A DNA stretch of 5,661 nt, from the NCBI GenBank assembly GCA_016191715.1, contig JACPVN010000147.1, positions 1 through 5,661 on the forward strand. Reading direction: 5' to 3'. The first letter of the stretch is position 1. Each line of letters starts with the position of its first letter. Position numbers and translations under genes: made by a program. Below are positions 1 to 5,661 of the stretch, piece after piece. Origin of the DNA: Ignavibacteriota bacterium (GTDB taxonomy: Bacteria; Bacteroidota; Ignavibacteria; UBA10030; SZUA-254). The notes beneath the pieces are model-generated. The model had not been told where the DNA came from. It made no database searches and saw nothing but the letters and a program-made list of their open reading frames with translations.

Positions 1-416
1 ATCTTGATCGTTTCCCTGAAGATTTTATGTACAGATTGACGCCTGATGAATTTGAATCTTTGAGGTTCCATTTTGGAACCTCAAAGAAAGGGCGTGGAGG
101 AAGAAGGTATTTGCCTTATGTTTTTACAGAACTGGGCGTTGCTATGCTTTCAAGTATTCTAAAAAGCAGACGCGCTGTTCAAATTAATATTCTCATTATG
201 AGGGCTTTTGTTAGGCTGAGAGTATTTCTTGCAACACATAAAGACCTCGCCATAAAACTTGATGAGATTGAAAAGAAGTTACAAACACACGATGTACAGA
301 TTCGGGGAATTATTGAAGCAATACGACAAATGATGTTACCACCCGAAAAACCGAAACGCCCGATGGGATTCAGGTTAGAAGAACCAAAAACAAAATACAC
401 AGTTAAGCGCCGATAA
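1..416 (+). CDS. ORF6N-domain protein, 3' part (5' end outside window)
   Basis: The frame is already open at the left edge: codons from position 3 read LDRFPEDF before the first internal Met at 27, and this run is typical of the middle of ORF6N domains. The gene is therefore cut by the window and the Met at 27 is not its real start. Numbering from that Met, the stretch GGRRYLPYVFTELGVAMLS (residues 24-42) is the hallmark of the ORF6N/KilA-N-related family. A hydrophobic helix with RAFVRLR follows, then a probable coiled coil (about residues 74-103, rich in L, I, E, K) and a basic, proline-rich tail with KPKRPMGF, also common in the family. ORF6N proteins are known from phages and as solitary bacterial chromosomal genes, and are thought to bind DNA; target and role here are unknown. 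No phage genes are visible beside it. The missing N-terminus is probably about 50 residues, judged from family length. The family call is confident, the function is not. Confidence 0.85.
   Translation, partial: LDRFPEDFMYRLTPDEFESLRFHFGTSKKGRGGRRYLPYVFTELGVAMLSSILKSRRAVQINILIMRAFVRLRVFLATHKDLAIKLDEIEKKLQTHDVQIRGIIEAIRQMMLPPEKPKRPMGFRLEEPKTKYTVKRR
57..87. repeat. Perfect 14-bp inverted repeat (hairpin) inside the ORF6N gene
   Basis: Bases 57-70 are exactly complementary to bases 74-87, with a TTT loop at 71-73. The stem starts TCTTTGAGG. It falls within codons for SLRFHFGTSK, just before the conserved GGRR segment. A perfect 14-bp stem with a 3-base loop is far above chance for 400 bases of coding sequence. 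It is not followed by a T-run, so it does not look like an intrinsic terminator. It could be an mRNA structure, a protein-binding palindrome or a by-product of how this segment evolved. Confidence 0.9.
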
Positions 417-478
417 TAATGTTTACAAAATAACGACTAATAACTAAACGGAATAGTACTCCCGAAGGGATAATTAAC

Positions 479-595
479 ATGAAACACCTGATACAATTTA
501 TTCTCGCCGCCATTCTTTTTGTGCTTTGCTTTTTGGCGGAGGTTGAGGCACAGGAATACAAAACGGATGAAAATACTGTGTTGTTTTTGAACTAA
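479..595 (+). pseudogene. 38-codon remnant: signal peptide of a secreted-protein paralogue
   Basis: An ATG at 479, preceded by AAGGGA at 465-470, opens a 38-codon frame ending in TAA at 593-595. The product has a short basic N-terminus (MKHLIQ), a hydrophobic core (FILAAILFVLCFLA) and a likely signal peptidase site after VEA (residue 24), followed by QEYKTDENTV. This matches the giant gene starting at 1317, which reads KHLIQHILTTILFVLCFLVEVDAQEYTTDANTV. At DNA level about 70 of 78 bases agree between 482-559 and 1341-1418. After DENTV the similarity fades and the frame stops where the LamG-like domain should begin. The simplest reading is the degraded 5' end of a paralogue, or a partial duplication of the giant gene's start. 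A functional exported 14-residue peptide is possible but unsupported. Confidence 0.75.
482..559 (+). repeat. Direct repeat copy A (signal-peptide coding segment)
   Basis: This segment is repeated in the same orientation at 1341-1418, with about 70 of 78 identical bases. The longest exact run spans the codons for ILFVLCFL. The two copies are 859 bp apart and enclose the complete two-gene protease operon. Confidence 0.85.
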
Positions 596-614
596 GAGAT
601 TTGTACAATATAAA
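587..614 (+). promoter_or_regulatory. Candidate promoter for the two-gene protease operon
   Basis: TTGAAC (587-592) and TATAAA (609-614) are separated by 16 bases, resembling a sigma-70-type -35/-10 pair, and lie just before the ribosome site of the gene at 642. The -35 box matches the consensus only 4 of 6. If the host is of the Bacteroidota group, its main sigma factor prefers different motifs, which lowers confidence. Such A+T-rich spacers also produce chance matches. Confidence 0.25.
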
Positions 615-641
615 GTAACATTTTTCAAAAAGGACTGTTAA

Positions 642-869
642 ATGGAAAACATATTGACTCATCAGGAAATTTTCGAGCGGTTCATTTCGGAATGGGTTCT
701 TCTCGAAAATCCGGTAACAACGGAATCGTTTGAAATAATAAGTGGCACTATTCTTTGGCACAGTAAAGACCGCGATGAGGTGTATAGAAAAGCGATTGAA
801 CTTAAACCCCATCGTGCTGCCTTTCTTTATACGGGTGAAATGCCTAAGGATACTGCTATTATTTTATGA
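642..869 (+). CDS. Small protein of unknown function, upstream partner of retropepsin-like protease
   Basis: This encodes 75 residues. The start is supported by AGGA at 631-634, seven bases before the ATG. There is no signal peptide or membrane segment, so it is probably cytoplasmic. The N-terminal third is a likely helix (HQEIFERFISEWVLL, residues 7-21). It is followed by a strand-rich part with SGTILWHSKDRDEVYRKA (34-51) and a final strand pair around AAFLYTGEMPKDTAIIL (59-75). The outline, a Trp-Val core, a 'SGxxLxHSxDxxEVYxKA' turn and helix, and a final Y-T-G strand, recalls small DUF5678-like proteins, but I cannot confirm that family. The stop codon overlaps the start of the aspartic protease (ATGA at 866-869), so the two are very likely co-transcribed and translationally coupled. 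That suggests the products act together, for example as adaptor, inhibitor or substrate; which is unknown. Confidence 0.8.
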   Translation: MENILTHQEIFERFISEWVLLENPVTTESFEIISGTILWHSKDRDEVYRKAIELKPHRAAFLYTGEMPKDTAIIL

Positions 870-1261
870 CCTATCGGTTTAAGTCAGATGGCAAACTCAT
901 CATTGTCCCTGTCAAGATATTTGGAAATGAATCCGAAGCAATGGCGAGGCTTGCAATAGATACAGGGGCAACAAGAACAATGCTGAATGTCCATATCGCT
1001 GTATATCTTGGCTACGATCCGGCATCGAGCAGAGAGCGTGTACAGATTACAACAGGGAGTGGTGTTGAATTTACTTCGCAAATACGAGTACGACAGATTG
1101 AAACGCTCGGTATAAAAAAACTTAATTTCCCCATCTTGTGCCACACCCTTCCACCAAGCGCCGCCATTGACGGCTTGCTTGGACTTGATTTTTTCAACGA
1201 CACTGTTTTGAGCATTGATTTCAGGCAAGGTATTCTCTCGGTGAACGAACAACTTTCATAA
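866..1261 (+). CDS. Retropepsin-like (clan AA) aspartic protease, single domain
   Basis: This 131-residue protein has the landmarks of a retropepsin-like fold. The catalytic motif is AIDTGAT with Asp32 (residues 30-36). A glycine-bearing probable flap lies around TTGSGVEF (62-69). The second hydrophobic-hydrophobic-G motif is GLLGLDFF (103-110), followed by a closing strand. It carries one DTG motif only, so by analogy with retroviral proteases it should form a homodimer in which each chain supplies one Asp. It has no signal peptide or membrane anchor and is probably cytoplasmic. The family matches Asp_protease_2/gag-asp-like bacterial proteins, most of which have no known substrate. Its ATG lies within the stop of the 75-residue gene upstream (ATGA), and a weak AAGGA at 845-849 is too distant to be ideal, so translation probably depends on coupling. 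No retroelement genes (reverse transcriptase, integrase) are nearby, so this is a cellular-type gene. Confidence 0.85.
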   Translation: MTYRFKSDGKLIIVPVKIFGNESEAMARLAIDTGATRTMLNVHIAVYLGYDPASSRERVQITTGSGVEFTSQIRVRQIETLGIKKLNFPILCHTLPPSAAIDGLLGLDFFNDTVLSIDFRQGILSVNEQLS

Positions 1262-1316
1262 TAAACCAAGCGAAAACAGTAGGCAACATTTTTATAACCA
1301 ACTGACGGAGCAACAC

Positions 1317-4300
1317 ATGTTTACAACTCAATTTATTGAGAAACACCTGATACAACATATACTCACCACCATTCTTTTTGTGCTTTGCTTTTTGGTGGAG
1401 GTAGATGCACAGGAATACACCACCGATGCAAACACAGTTGCACTATGGCATTTTAATGAGACGAGCGGAAGTACTGTTGCCGATGCAAGTGGAAGTGGTA
1501 ACAATGGCACTGCTACAGGTACGACACCAGGTGTTGTTGGAGTGTTTGGTAATGCGAGAGGTTTTAATGGAACAAGTGATTATGTTAGAATTGCGAGCCA
1601 AGTTACAATCCCCAATAGTGCGTTCACTTGGGAAGCATGTATTTATTTGAATAGCTATCCTTCTCCAACAAAATTTTTTACTATAATGGAACAAGGAGTA
1701 AATCCTGGAGATCAAATGGTCACACCTGCTCTGTCTATTTTATCTACCGGACAACTCGATTTTTTTCTTTATAAAATAGATCAAGGTAATATCCATCTGT
1801 ATTCAAATTCAATACTACCTTTACAAAGGTGGATTCATGTAGCTGCGGTATATACTACTACACAAGTATTAATTTATATTAACGGTCAATTAGATGGCTA
1901 CACTAATTATAATAAAGGTTCTGATTCATATTCTAATTTTTACTTGGGCGCAAATGTTCCTTACACTGGCGAGGCATTTTTTGACGGTCGAATTGACGAA
2001 GTCCGTATCTCCAATATTGCACGCTCTGTAAATGAATTTAACATTCCAATTACTATTGCATCATCTTCTCCATCCCAAAACGCCCTCAACATTTCCAAGT
2101 CCACCAACATTTCCGCCACGTTTAATGTTGCAATGAACACAGCAACATTAAACACAAGCAACATTCTCGTTCACGGCTCGCAGAGTGGAAAGCACACAGG
2201 CGCAATTACACCGAGCGGAGATACTGCATTTACATTTAACCCAACAACAGATTTTAAAGCGGGTGAAATTGTAAATGTTACGCTCACCAAAAACATTACA
2301 AGCGCAAGCGGAGATAGTTTGACGAATGGGTGGCATTGGAGTTTTACTGCCGATGTACTGAGTGGTACGGGTATATTTGATGTAACATCAAGTCCAAGCG
2401 TTGAGTTACAACCACGTAGTGTTTGCACAGGTATTTTTAACAACGATGAATACTTGGATATTGCTGTAGCAAATTGGGGTTCCAATACAGTTTCTATTCT
2501 AACTAATAATGGTAACGGTGTGTTTACACAGACTTCTGCACTATCAGTCGGCAGTGGTCCTCGTTCACTTACTACAGGAGATTTCGACAATGACGAAAAT
2601 TTAGATATTGCTGTAACAAATGAATTTTCAAATAACATTACAATTTTGAAGAATAATGGAAACGGAGGTTTCACACAAATTTACTTTGTTGCAGTAGGAA
2701 CTGGACCGATATCAATTGTAACTGGAAATGTGAATGATGATGGCTTCATTGATATTATTGTTGTTAATTCAGGTTCAAATAATGTATCAGTATTAAGAAA
2801 TGATGGTAGTGGCATTTTTTCTGACATTAATTCAATAAATGTTGGGGATAGCCCAACCTATTGTACAATGAGAGATTTTGATAATGATGGTGATATCGAT
2901 ATTGCTGTGACAAATGATACTCCTGACAACGTTTCAATTTTATTAAACGATGGGACAGGCAATTTTACCCTATCTTCTTCCCCTAATGTCGGAAATAATC
3001 CAAGGTCACTTACGTCTGAAGATTTTGATGCAGATGGCGACATAGACCTTGCTGTGGTTAATTATATACCTGCCAACTCAGTCTCAATTTTGGATAACAA
3101 TGGAAATGGATTGTTTACTTTGAGTTCTAGTATTTTGGTGGGAAATGGAATCCATTCGATTGTTCCGGGAGATATTAATGATGATAATGACATAGATTTA
3201 TTAGTAGGGGATATTGGTCCAGACGTAGTGTATGTCCTTACAAATAATAGTACTGGAGAATTTAACATATCATCTACTACAAGTGTAACAAGTGAAGCAT
3301 GGTCAATAGTTAGTGGAGATTTAGACGGTGATGGAGATTTGGACTGCGTCTCAGTTAATGGGAATTCAAGTACCGTCTCTATCTTAATGAATGGAACTAC
3401 CTTAAATAGCGGAACCATCTCCGGCGCCAAGTTCAACGACCTCAACTACAACGGAACAAAAGATGGAAGTGAATCAGGAATTGAAGGATGGAAAATATAT
3501 TGTACCAGTGCAACGGTTGAGTCAACTCTTACCAATGCGAGCGGAGATTATTCTTTCAGTAACTTGCAACCCGGAACTTATACCATCAGCGAGGAACAAC
3601 AAAGCGGCTGGGAACAAACATTCCCTGATTCAGGATATCACACCGTTACACTTACTGAAGGAGATACGGTTATGGGAAGAGATTTTGGTAACCGACAACC
3701 GTTTGTTGAAGTCTTTGCTGGAAGTTTAACCGGAGTTGACAATGGTTCCGCGGACTGGGGCGATTATGATAATGACGGCGATTTAGATGTTCTCCTGACG
3801 GGAAACAATGCAGTTATAATTTCCAAAATTTATCAAAATACCGGAAGTGGTTTTACCGAAGTCTTTGCGGGGAGTTTAACTGGAGTTGGTTATGGTAGTT
3901 CCGTAGCTTGGGGCGATTATGATAATGACGGGGATTTGGATATTCTTCTGACGGGACAAACTACGGCAGACTTTTCAGGCAGCATTTCCAAAATTTATCA
4001 AAATACTGGAAGTAGCTTTACCGAAGTCTTTGCTGGGAGTTTAACTGGAGTTTTCAATAGTTCCGTTGATTGGGGAGACTATGATAATGACGGTGACTTG
4101 GATATTCTCCTGACAGGGAGGGACAATGCTTTAGTTTCCATTTCGAAAATTTATCAAAATATAGGGAGTGGCTTTGCCGAAGTCTTTGCAGGAAGTTTAG
4201 CGGGAGTTTCTTATAGTTCCGTCAAATGGGGTGATTATGATAATGACGGCGATTTGGATATTCTAATGGCGGGATATTATTATGAGGGATATAATCATTA

Positions 4301-5661
4301 CATTTCCAAGATTTATCAAAATACGGGGAGCGGCTTTACCGAAGTCTTTGCAGGGAGTTTAACGGGAACTGGGTTTAGTTCAGTAGCCTGGGGTGATTAT
4401 GATAATGACGGCGACTTGGATATTCTGCTGACGGGCGACGGCGGCTTTTCGGGACGCATTTCCAAAATTTATCAAAACACCGGAAGTGGCTTTACCGAAG
4501 TCTTCTCTGGGAGTTTAATGGGAGTTTATGATGGCCCCGTAGCCTGGGGCGATTATGATAATGACGGCGATTTGGATATTTTGCTGACAGGAGAAAATAG
4601 TAGTGGAGATCGAATTTCCAAAATTTATCAAAATACCGGAAGCGGCTTTTCCGAAGTCTTTGCAGGGAGTTTATCGGGTATTTTTCGGGGTTCCGTCAAG
4701 TGGGGCGATTATGATAATGACGGCGATTTGGACATTCTCCTGACGGGAAACGCAGGCTCAGATGTAGTTTCTAAAATTTATCAAAATAACGGAACGACTT
4801 TTAATACTCAGCCCACCGCTCCATCAGGGTTAACCGTAACTCCCTCGGGAAGCGATGTTTCATTCAGGTGGAATAAATCCACTGATCAACAAACGCCACA
4901 AAATGGTTTATCATATAATCTCCGCATTGGAAAAGATACTAATGGTTTTAATAAGCTTTCTCCAATGGCAAATGTTAGCAATGGATATCGAAGAGTTGTT
5001 CGTATGGGAAACACAAATCTCGACACAACGTGGACAATCAAGAATCTTCCGGATGGAAATTACACATGGAGCGTGCAAGCGATTGATAATGCATTTGCAG
5101 GTTCAGCATTTGCAACGGAAGGTAATTTTGTTATTGCGACACAAGATACAATATTTTCATCTTCCGGCTCAAATGGTTCAATCACTCCATCAGGTTTAGT
5201 AATAGTAAATGCTGGAACCCATCAACAATTCATATTTTCTCCAAACACAGATTATCACACTGATAGTGTTATTGTTGACGGAGTGAAAGTAGATTCTTTA
5301 ACGAGTTATACATTTACCAATGTCATTTCGAATCATACAATTCACGTAACGTTTGCACCAACTGCAGGTTCAATAAGTGGTTTGAAGTTTCATGACTTCA
5401 ACGGCAACGGAATCAAAGACACGAGTGATGGAGTATTGCAGAATTGGAATATCTTTCTTTCCGGCACATCAAGCGAGACAACACAAACAGATGCAAACGG
5501 TCGTTACACATTCTCTAACGTTTTGCCCGGCACTTACACTATTTGTGAAGAGAACAGAGCGGGATGGGTTCGGTCAATGCCGGATTCGTGTTACACTATT
5601 AGCATCTCCGCCGGAGATACTCTTGATACGCTGGACTTCGGTAACTATCAAAGAGGAATGA
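1317..5661 (+). CDS. Giant secreted multidomain surface protein with two seven-bladed VCBS propellers (3' end outside window)
   Basis: One frame runs from ATG 1317 (GACGGAG at 1304-1310, six bases upstream) to the right edge, 1448 codons without a stop. Residues 1-31 are a signal peptide (basic/polar start, core ILTTILFVLCFLV, cleavage after VDA). Then come: LamG-like domain 38-241 (VALWHFNE start, FDGRIDEVRISNIARS end); Big_5-like Ig domain 242-346; seven VCBS/FG-GAP units 350-693; prealbumin/SdrD-B-like domain about 700-794; a second seven-unit array 796-1162 with an invariant WGDYDNDGDLD calcium loop; Fn3-like domain 1163-1273; InlB-B-like repeat 1277-1349; second prealbumin-like domain 1351-1448. 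The protein is evidently exported, binds calcium and is built for adhesion or ligand and glycan binding. It has no recognisable catalytic domain in the visible part. In Bacteroidota-type hosts such proteins are type IX secretion clients with a C-terminal sorting domain, which here would lie beyond the edge (inference). It may be transcribed separately from the protease pair, 55 bp upstream. Confidence 0.93.
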   Translation, partial: MFTTQFIEKHLIQHILTTILFVLCFLVEVDAQEYTTDANTVALWHFNETSGSTVADASGSGNNGTATGTTPGVVGVFGNARGFNGTSDYVRIASQVTIPNSAFTWEACIYLNSYPSPTKFFTIMEQGVNPGDQMVTPALSILSTGQLDFFLYKIDQGNIHLYSNSILPLQRWIHVAAVYTTTQVLIYINGQLDGYTNYNKGSDSYSNFYLGANVPYTGEAFFDGRIDEVRISNIARSVNEFNIPITIASSSPSQNALNISKSTNISATFNVAMNTATLNTSNILVHGSQSGKHTGAITPSGDTAFTFNPTTDFKAGEIVNVTLTKNITSASGDSLTNGWHWSFTADVLSGTGIFDVTSSPSVELQPRSVCTGIFNNDEYLDIAVANWGSNTVSILTNNGNGVFTQTSALSVGSGPRSLTTGDFDNDENLDIAVTNEFSNNITILKNNGNGGFTQIYFVAVGTGPISIVTGNVNDDGFIDIIVVNSGSNNVSVLRNDGSGIFSDINSINVGDSPTYCTMRDFDNDGDIDIAVTNDTPDNVSILLNDGTGNFTLSSSPNVGNNPRSLTSEDFDADGDIDLAVVNYIPANSVSILDNNGNGLFTLSSSILVGNGIHSIVPGDINDDNDIDLLVGDIGPDVVYVLTNNSTGEFNISSTTSVTSEAWSIVSGDLDGDGDLDCVSVNGNSSTVSILMNGTTLNSGTISGAKFNDLNYNGTKDGSESGIEGWKIYCTSATVESTLTNASGDYSFSNLQPGTYTISEEQQSGWEQTFPDSGYHTVTLTEGDTVMGRDFGNRQPFVEVFAGSLTGVDNGSADWGDYDNDGDLDVLLTGNNAVIISKIYQNTGSGFTEVFAGSLTGVGYGSSVAWGDYDNDGDLDILLTGQTTADFSGSISKIYQNTGSSFTEVFAGSLTGVFNSSVDWGDYDNDGDLDILLTGRDNALVSISKIYQNIGSGFAEVFAGSLAGVSYSSVKWGDYDNDGDLDILMAGYYYEGYNHYISKIYQNTGSGFTEVFAGSLTGTGFSSVAWGDYDNDGDLDILLTGDGGFSGRISKIYQNTGSGFTEVFSGSLMGVYDGPVAWGDYDNDGDLDILLTGENSSGDRISKIYQNTGSGFSEVFAGSLSGIFRGSVKWGDYDNDGDLDILLTGNAGSDVVSKIYQNNGTTFNTQPTAPSGLTVTPSGSDVSFRWNKSTDQQTPQNGLSYNLRIGKDTNGFNKLSPMANVSNGYRRVVRMGNTNLDTTWTIKNLPDGNYTWSVQAIDNAFAGSAFATEGNFVIATQDTIFSSSGSNGSITPSGLVIVNAGTHQQFIFSPNTDYHTDSVIVDGVKVDSLTSYTFTNVISNHTIHVTFAPTAGSISGLKFHDFNGNGIKDTSDGVLQNWNIFLSGTSSETTQTDANGRYTFSNVLPGTYTICEENRAGWVRSMPDSCYTISISAGDTLDTLDFGNYQRGM
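1341..1418 (+). repeat. Direct repeat copy B (signal-peptide coding segment)
   Basis: This is the intact partner of the segment at 482-559 and encodes KHLIQHILTTILFVLCFLVEVDAQEY of the giant protein. The eight differences between copies are scattered, as expected for an older duplication and not a recent exact one. Confidence 0.85.
2364..3395 (+). repeat. First propeller array: seven diverged VCBS/FG-GAP units, period about 49 residues
   Basis: The calcium-loop segments start at residues 372, 421, 470, 519, 568, 618 and 667, giving steps of 49, 49, 49, 49, 50 and 49. Each unit follows GxFxxxxxxxVGxxPRSLxxGDFDxDGDLDIAVxNxxSNxVSILxNNG. The loops read NNDEYLD, DNDENLD, NDDGFID, DNDGDID, DADGDID, NDDNDID and DGDGDLD, so acidic calcium ligands are mostly kept while sequences have drifted. 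The array begins with the strand GIFDVTSSPSV and ends at SILMNG, so exactly seven full units are present, the number expected for an integrin-like seven-bladed propeller. The DNA repeats are too diverged to be obvious at base level. Confidence 0.88.
3414..3698 (+). other. Prealbumin-like (SdrD-B/Cna-B-like) domain, copy 1
   Basis: Residues about 700-794 of the giant protein begin TISGAKFNDLNYNGTKDGSE, the typical opening of SdrD-B-like domains (small Gly, F-D-N, acidic turn). They continue through NASGDYSFSNLQPGTYTISEE to RDFGNRQ. Such domains act as rigid stalk or spacer modules, and many bind calcium through the N-terminal acidic loop. It links the two propellers and is paralogous to the domain at 5367-5660. 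Confidence 0.8.
3702..4802 (+). repeat. Second propeller array: seven near-identical repeats of 153-162 bp
   Basis: The invariant Trp of WGDYDNDGDLD lies at residues 814, 865, 919, 971, 1025, 1077 and 1129 (codons at 3756, 3909, 4071, 4227, 4389, 4545 and 4701), so steps are 51, 54, 52, 54, 52 and 52 residues, all whole codons. The unit is EVFAGSLTG-variable-WGDYDNDGDLDILLTG-variable-ISKIYQNTGSGFT. DNA around TATGATAATGACGG is the same in all seven, indicating recent amplification or gene conversion. Seven complete units predict a closed propeller. The calcium loop DNDGDLD is invariant, while two loops per unit vary strongly. Confidence 0.93.
4803..5135 (+). other. Fn3-like domain of the giant protein
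   Basis: Residues 1163-1273 start NTQPTAPSGLTVTPSGSDVSFRW and include the pattern LSYNLRIGKDTNG, then LPDGNYTWSVQAIDNAFAGS. These are the Trp, Tyr-x-Leu-Arg and Tyr-x-Trp-x-Val-x-Ala core positions of a fibronectin type III fold. Fn3-like modules of this kind commonly follow FG-GAP/VCBS arrays in secreted proteins of the Bacteroidota group and act as spacers. Confidence 0.7.
5145..5363 (+). other. InlB B-repeat-like domain
   Basis: Residues 1277-1349 follow the pattern GSNGSITPSG-(hydrophobic)-NAGTHQQFIFSPNTDYHTDSVIVDGVKVDSLTSYTFTNVISNHTIHVTF. This closely fits the divergent InlB B-repeat family, a small beta-rich stalk module of bacterial surface proteins. A single copy is present. Confidence 0.75.
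5367..5660 (+). other. Prealbumin-like (SdrD-B/Cna-B-like) domain, copy 2
   Basis: Residues 1351-1448 start SISGLKFHDFNGNGIKDTSDG, pass through DANGRYTFSNVLPGTYTICEE and end at LDFGNYQ, aligning along the whole length with copy 1 at 3414-3698. Copy 2 has two cysteines (Cys1410 in YTICEE and Cys1425 in DSCYT) where copy 1 has Ser and Gly, suggesting a disulfide. The frame continues past the edge, so more modules probably follow. Confidence 0.8.

Noticed and set aside
419..430. ATGTTTACAA at 419-428, identical to the first ten bases of the giant gene at 1317 and in the same frame as the remnant at 479
   Set aside because: It may be the original start of the decayed copy, but a TAA at 431 follows after four codons and ten bases are too few to exclude chance.
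459..473. TCCC-GAA-GGGA hairpin before the remnant at 479 as a riboregulator or terminator
   Set aside because: Only four base pairs and no T-run; too weak to call.
866..1261. Retroelement origin of the retropepsin-like gene
   Set aside because: There are no gag-, reverse transcriptase- or integrase-like sequences around it; single-domain retropepsin-like genes are common in bacteria.
2171..2674. Antisense open frame of 167 codons (and others such as 3062-3445 and 884-1252 on the - strand)
   Set aside because: They lie wholly inside confident + strand genes, show no family motifs or ribosome sites, and mirror the codon pattern of the coding strand.
3463..3729. Plus-strand open frames at 1405-1650, 3463-3729, 4855-5199 and 5392-5661
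   Set aside because: They are in a different frame from the continuous reading frame starting at 1317, which covers them with recognisable domains. I checked for frameshifts that would join them and found none.
3702..4802. Regular 150-160 bp repeats as a CRISPR-like or satellite array
   Set aside because: The period keeps whole codons throughout and translates to VCBS/FG-GAP blades; there are no short uniform repeats with unique spacers.
3702..4802. Diversity-generating retroelement acting on the variable propeller loops
   Set aside because: No reverse transcriptase or template repeat is visible in the window, and the variation is within one gene's repeats, not confined to adenine positions in a terminal variable region.

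Overview
The window is A+T-rich (roughly 40% G+C by eye). It looks like a piece of a Bacteroidota/Ignavibacteria-type chromosome. This assignment is inferred from protein style, not from a marker gene. The main clue is a very large secreted protein combining LamG, Big_5-like, VCBS/FG-GAP, prealbumin-like, Fn3-like and InlB-B-like modules, an architecture typical of type IX-secreted surface proteins of that group. An ORF6N-domain protein and a lone retropepsin-like protease also fit. All genes run left to right on the + strand.

Layout: (1) positions 1-416 hold the 3' part of an ORF6N-domain DNA-binding-type protein whose start lies left of the window. A 14-bp perfect hairpin sits inside its coding sequence. 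(2) Positions 479-595 hold a 38-codon remnant: a complete signal peptide plus about 14 residues. It is about 90% identical at DNA level to the start of the giant gene further right. (3) Positions 642-1261 hold a tight two-gene operon, a 75-residue protein of unknown function overlapping (ATGA) a 131-residue single-domain retropepsin-like aspartic protease. (4) From 1317 to the right edge runs one uninterrupted reading frame of at least 1448 codons. I followed it codon by codon without meeting a stop; it is still open at the edge.

The giant protein reads in order: signal peptide; LamG-like lectin fold; Big_5-like Ig domain; a first seven-unit VCBS array (period about 49 residues, well diverged); a prealbumin-like/SdrD-B-like domain; a second seven-unit array (period 51-54 residues, nearly identical in DNA); an Fn3-like domain; an InlB-B-like repeat; and a second prealbumin-like domain. 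Both arrays have the count expected for a closed seven-bladed, calcium-binding beta-propeller. They appear to be of very different age. A C-terminal sorting domain would be expected beyond the right edge.

The most notable points are the recently amplified propeller, in which fixed blade scaffolds carry highly variable loops, and the protease operon lying between two direct copies of the same signal-peptide-coding sequence. I did not find a clearly new defence or mobile system here. The protease pair is the best candidate for an undercharacterised functional unit.
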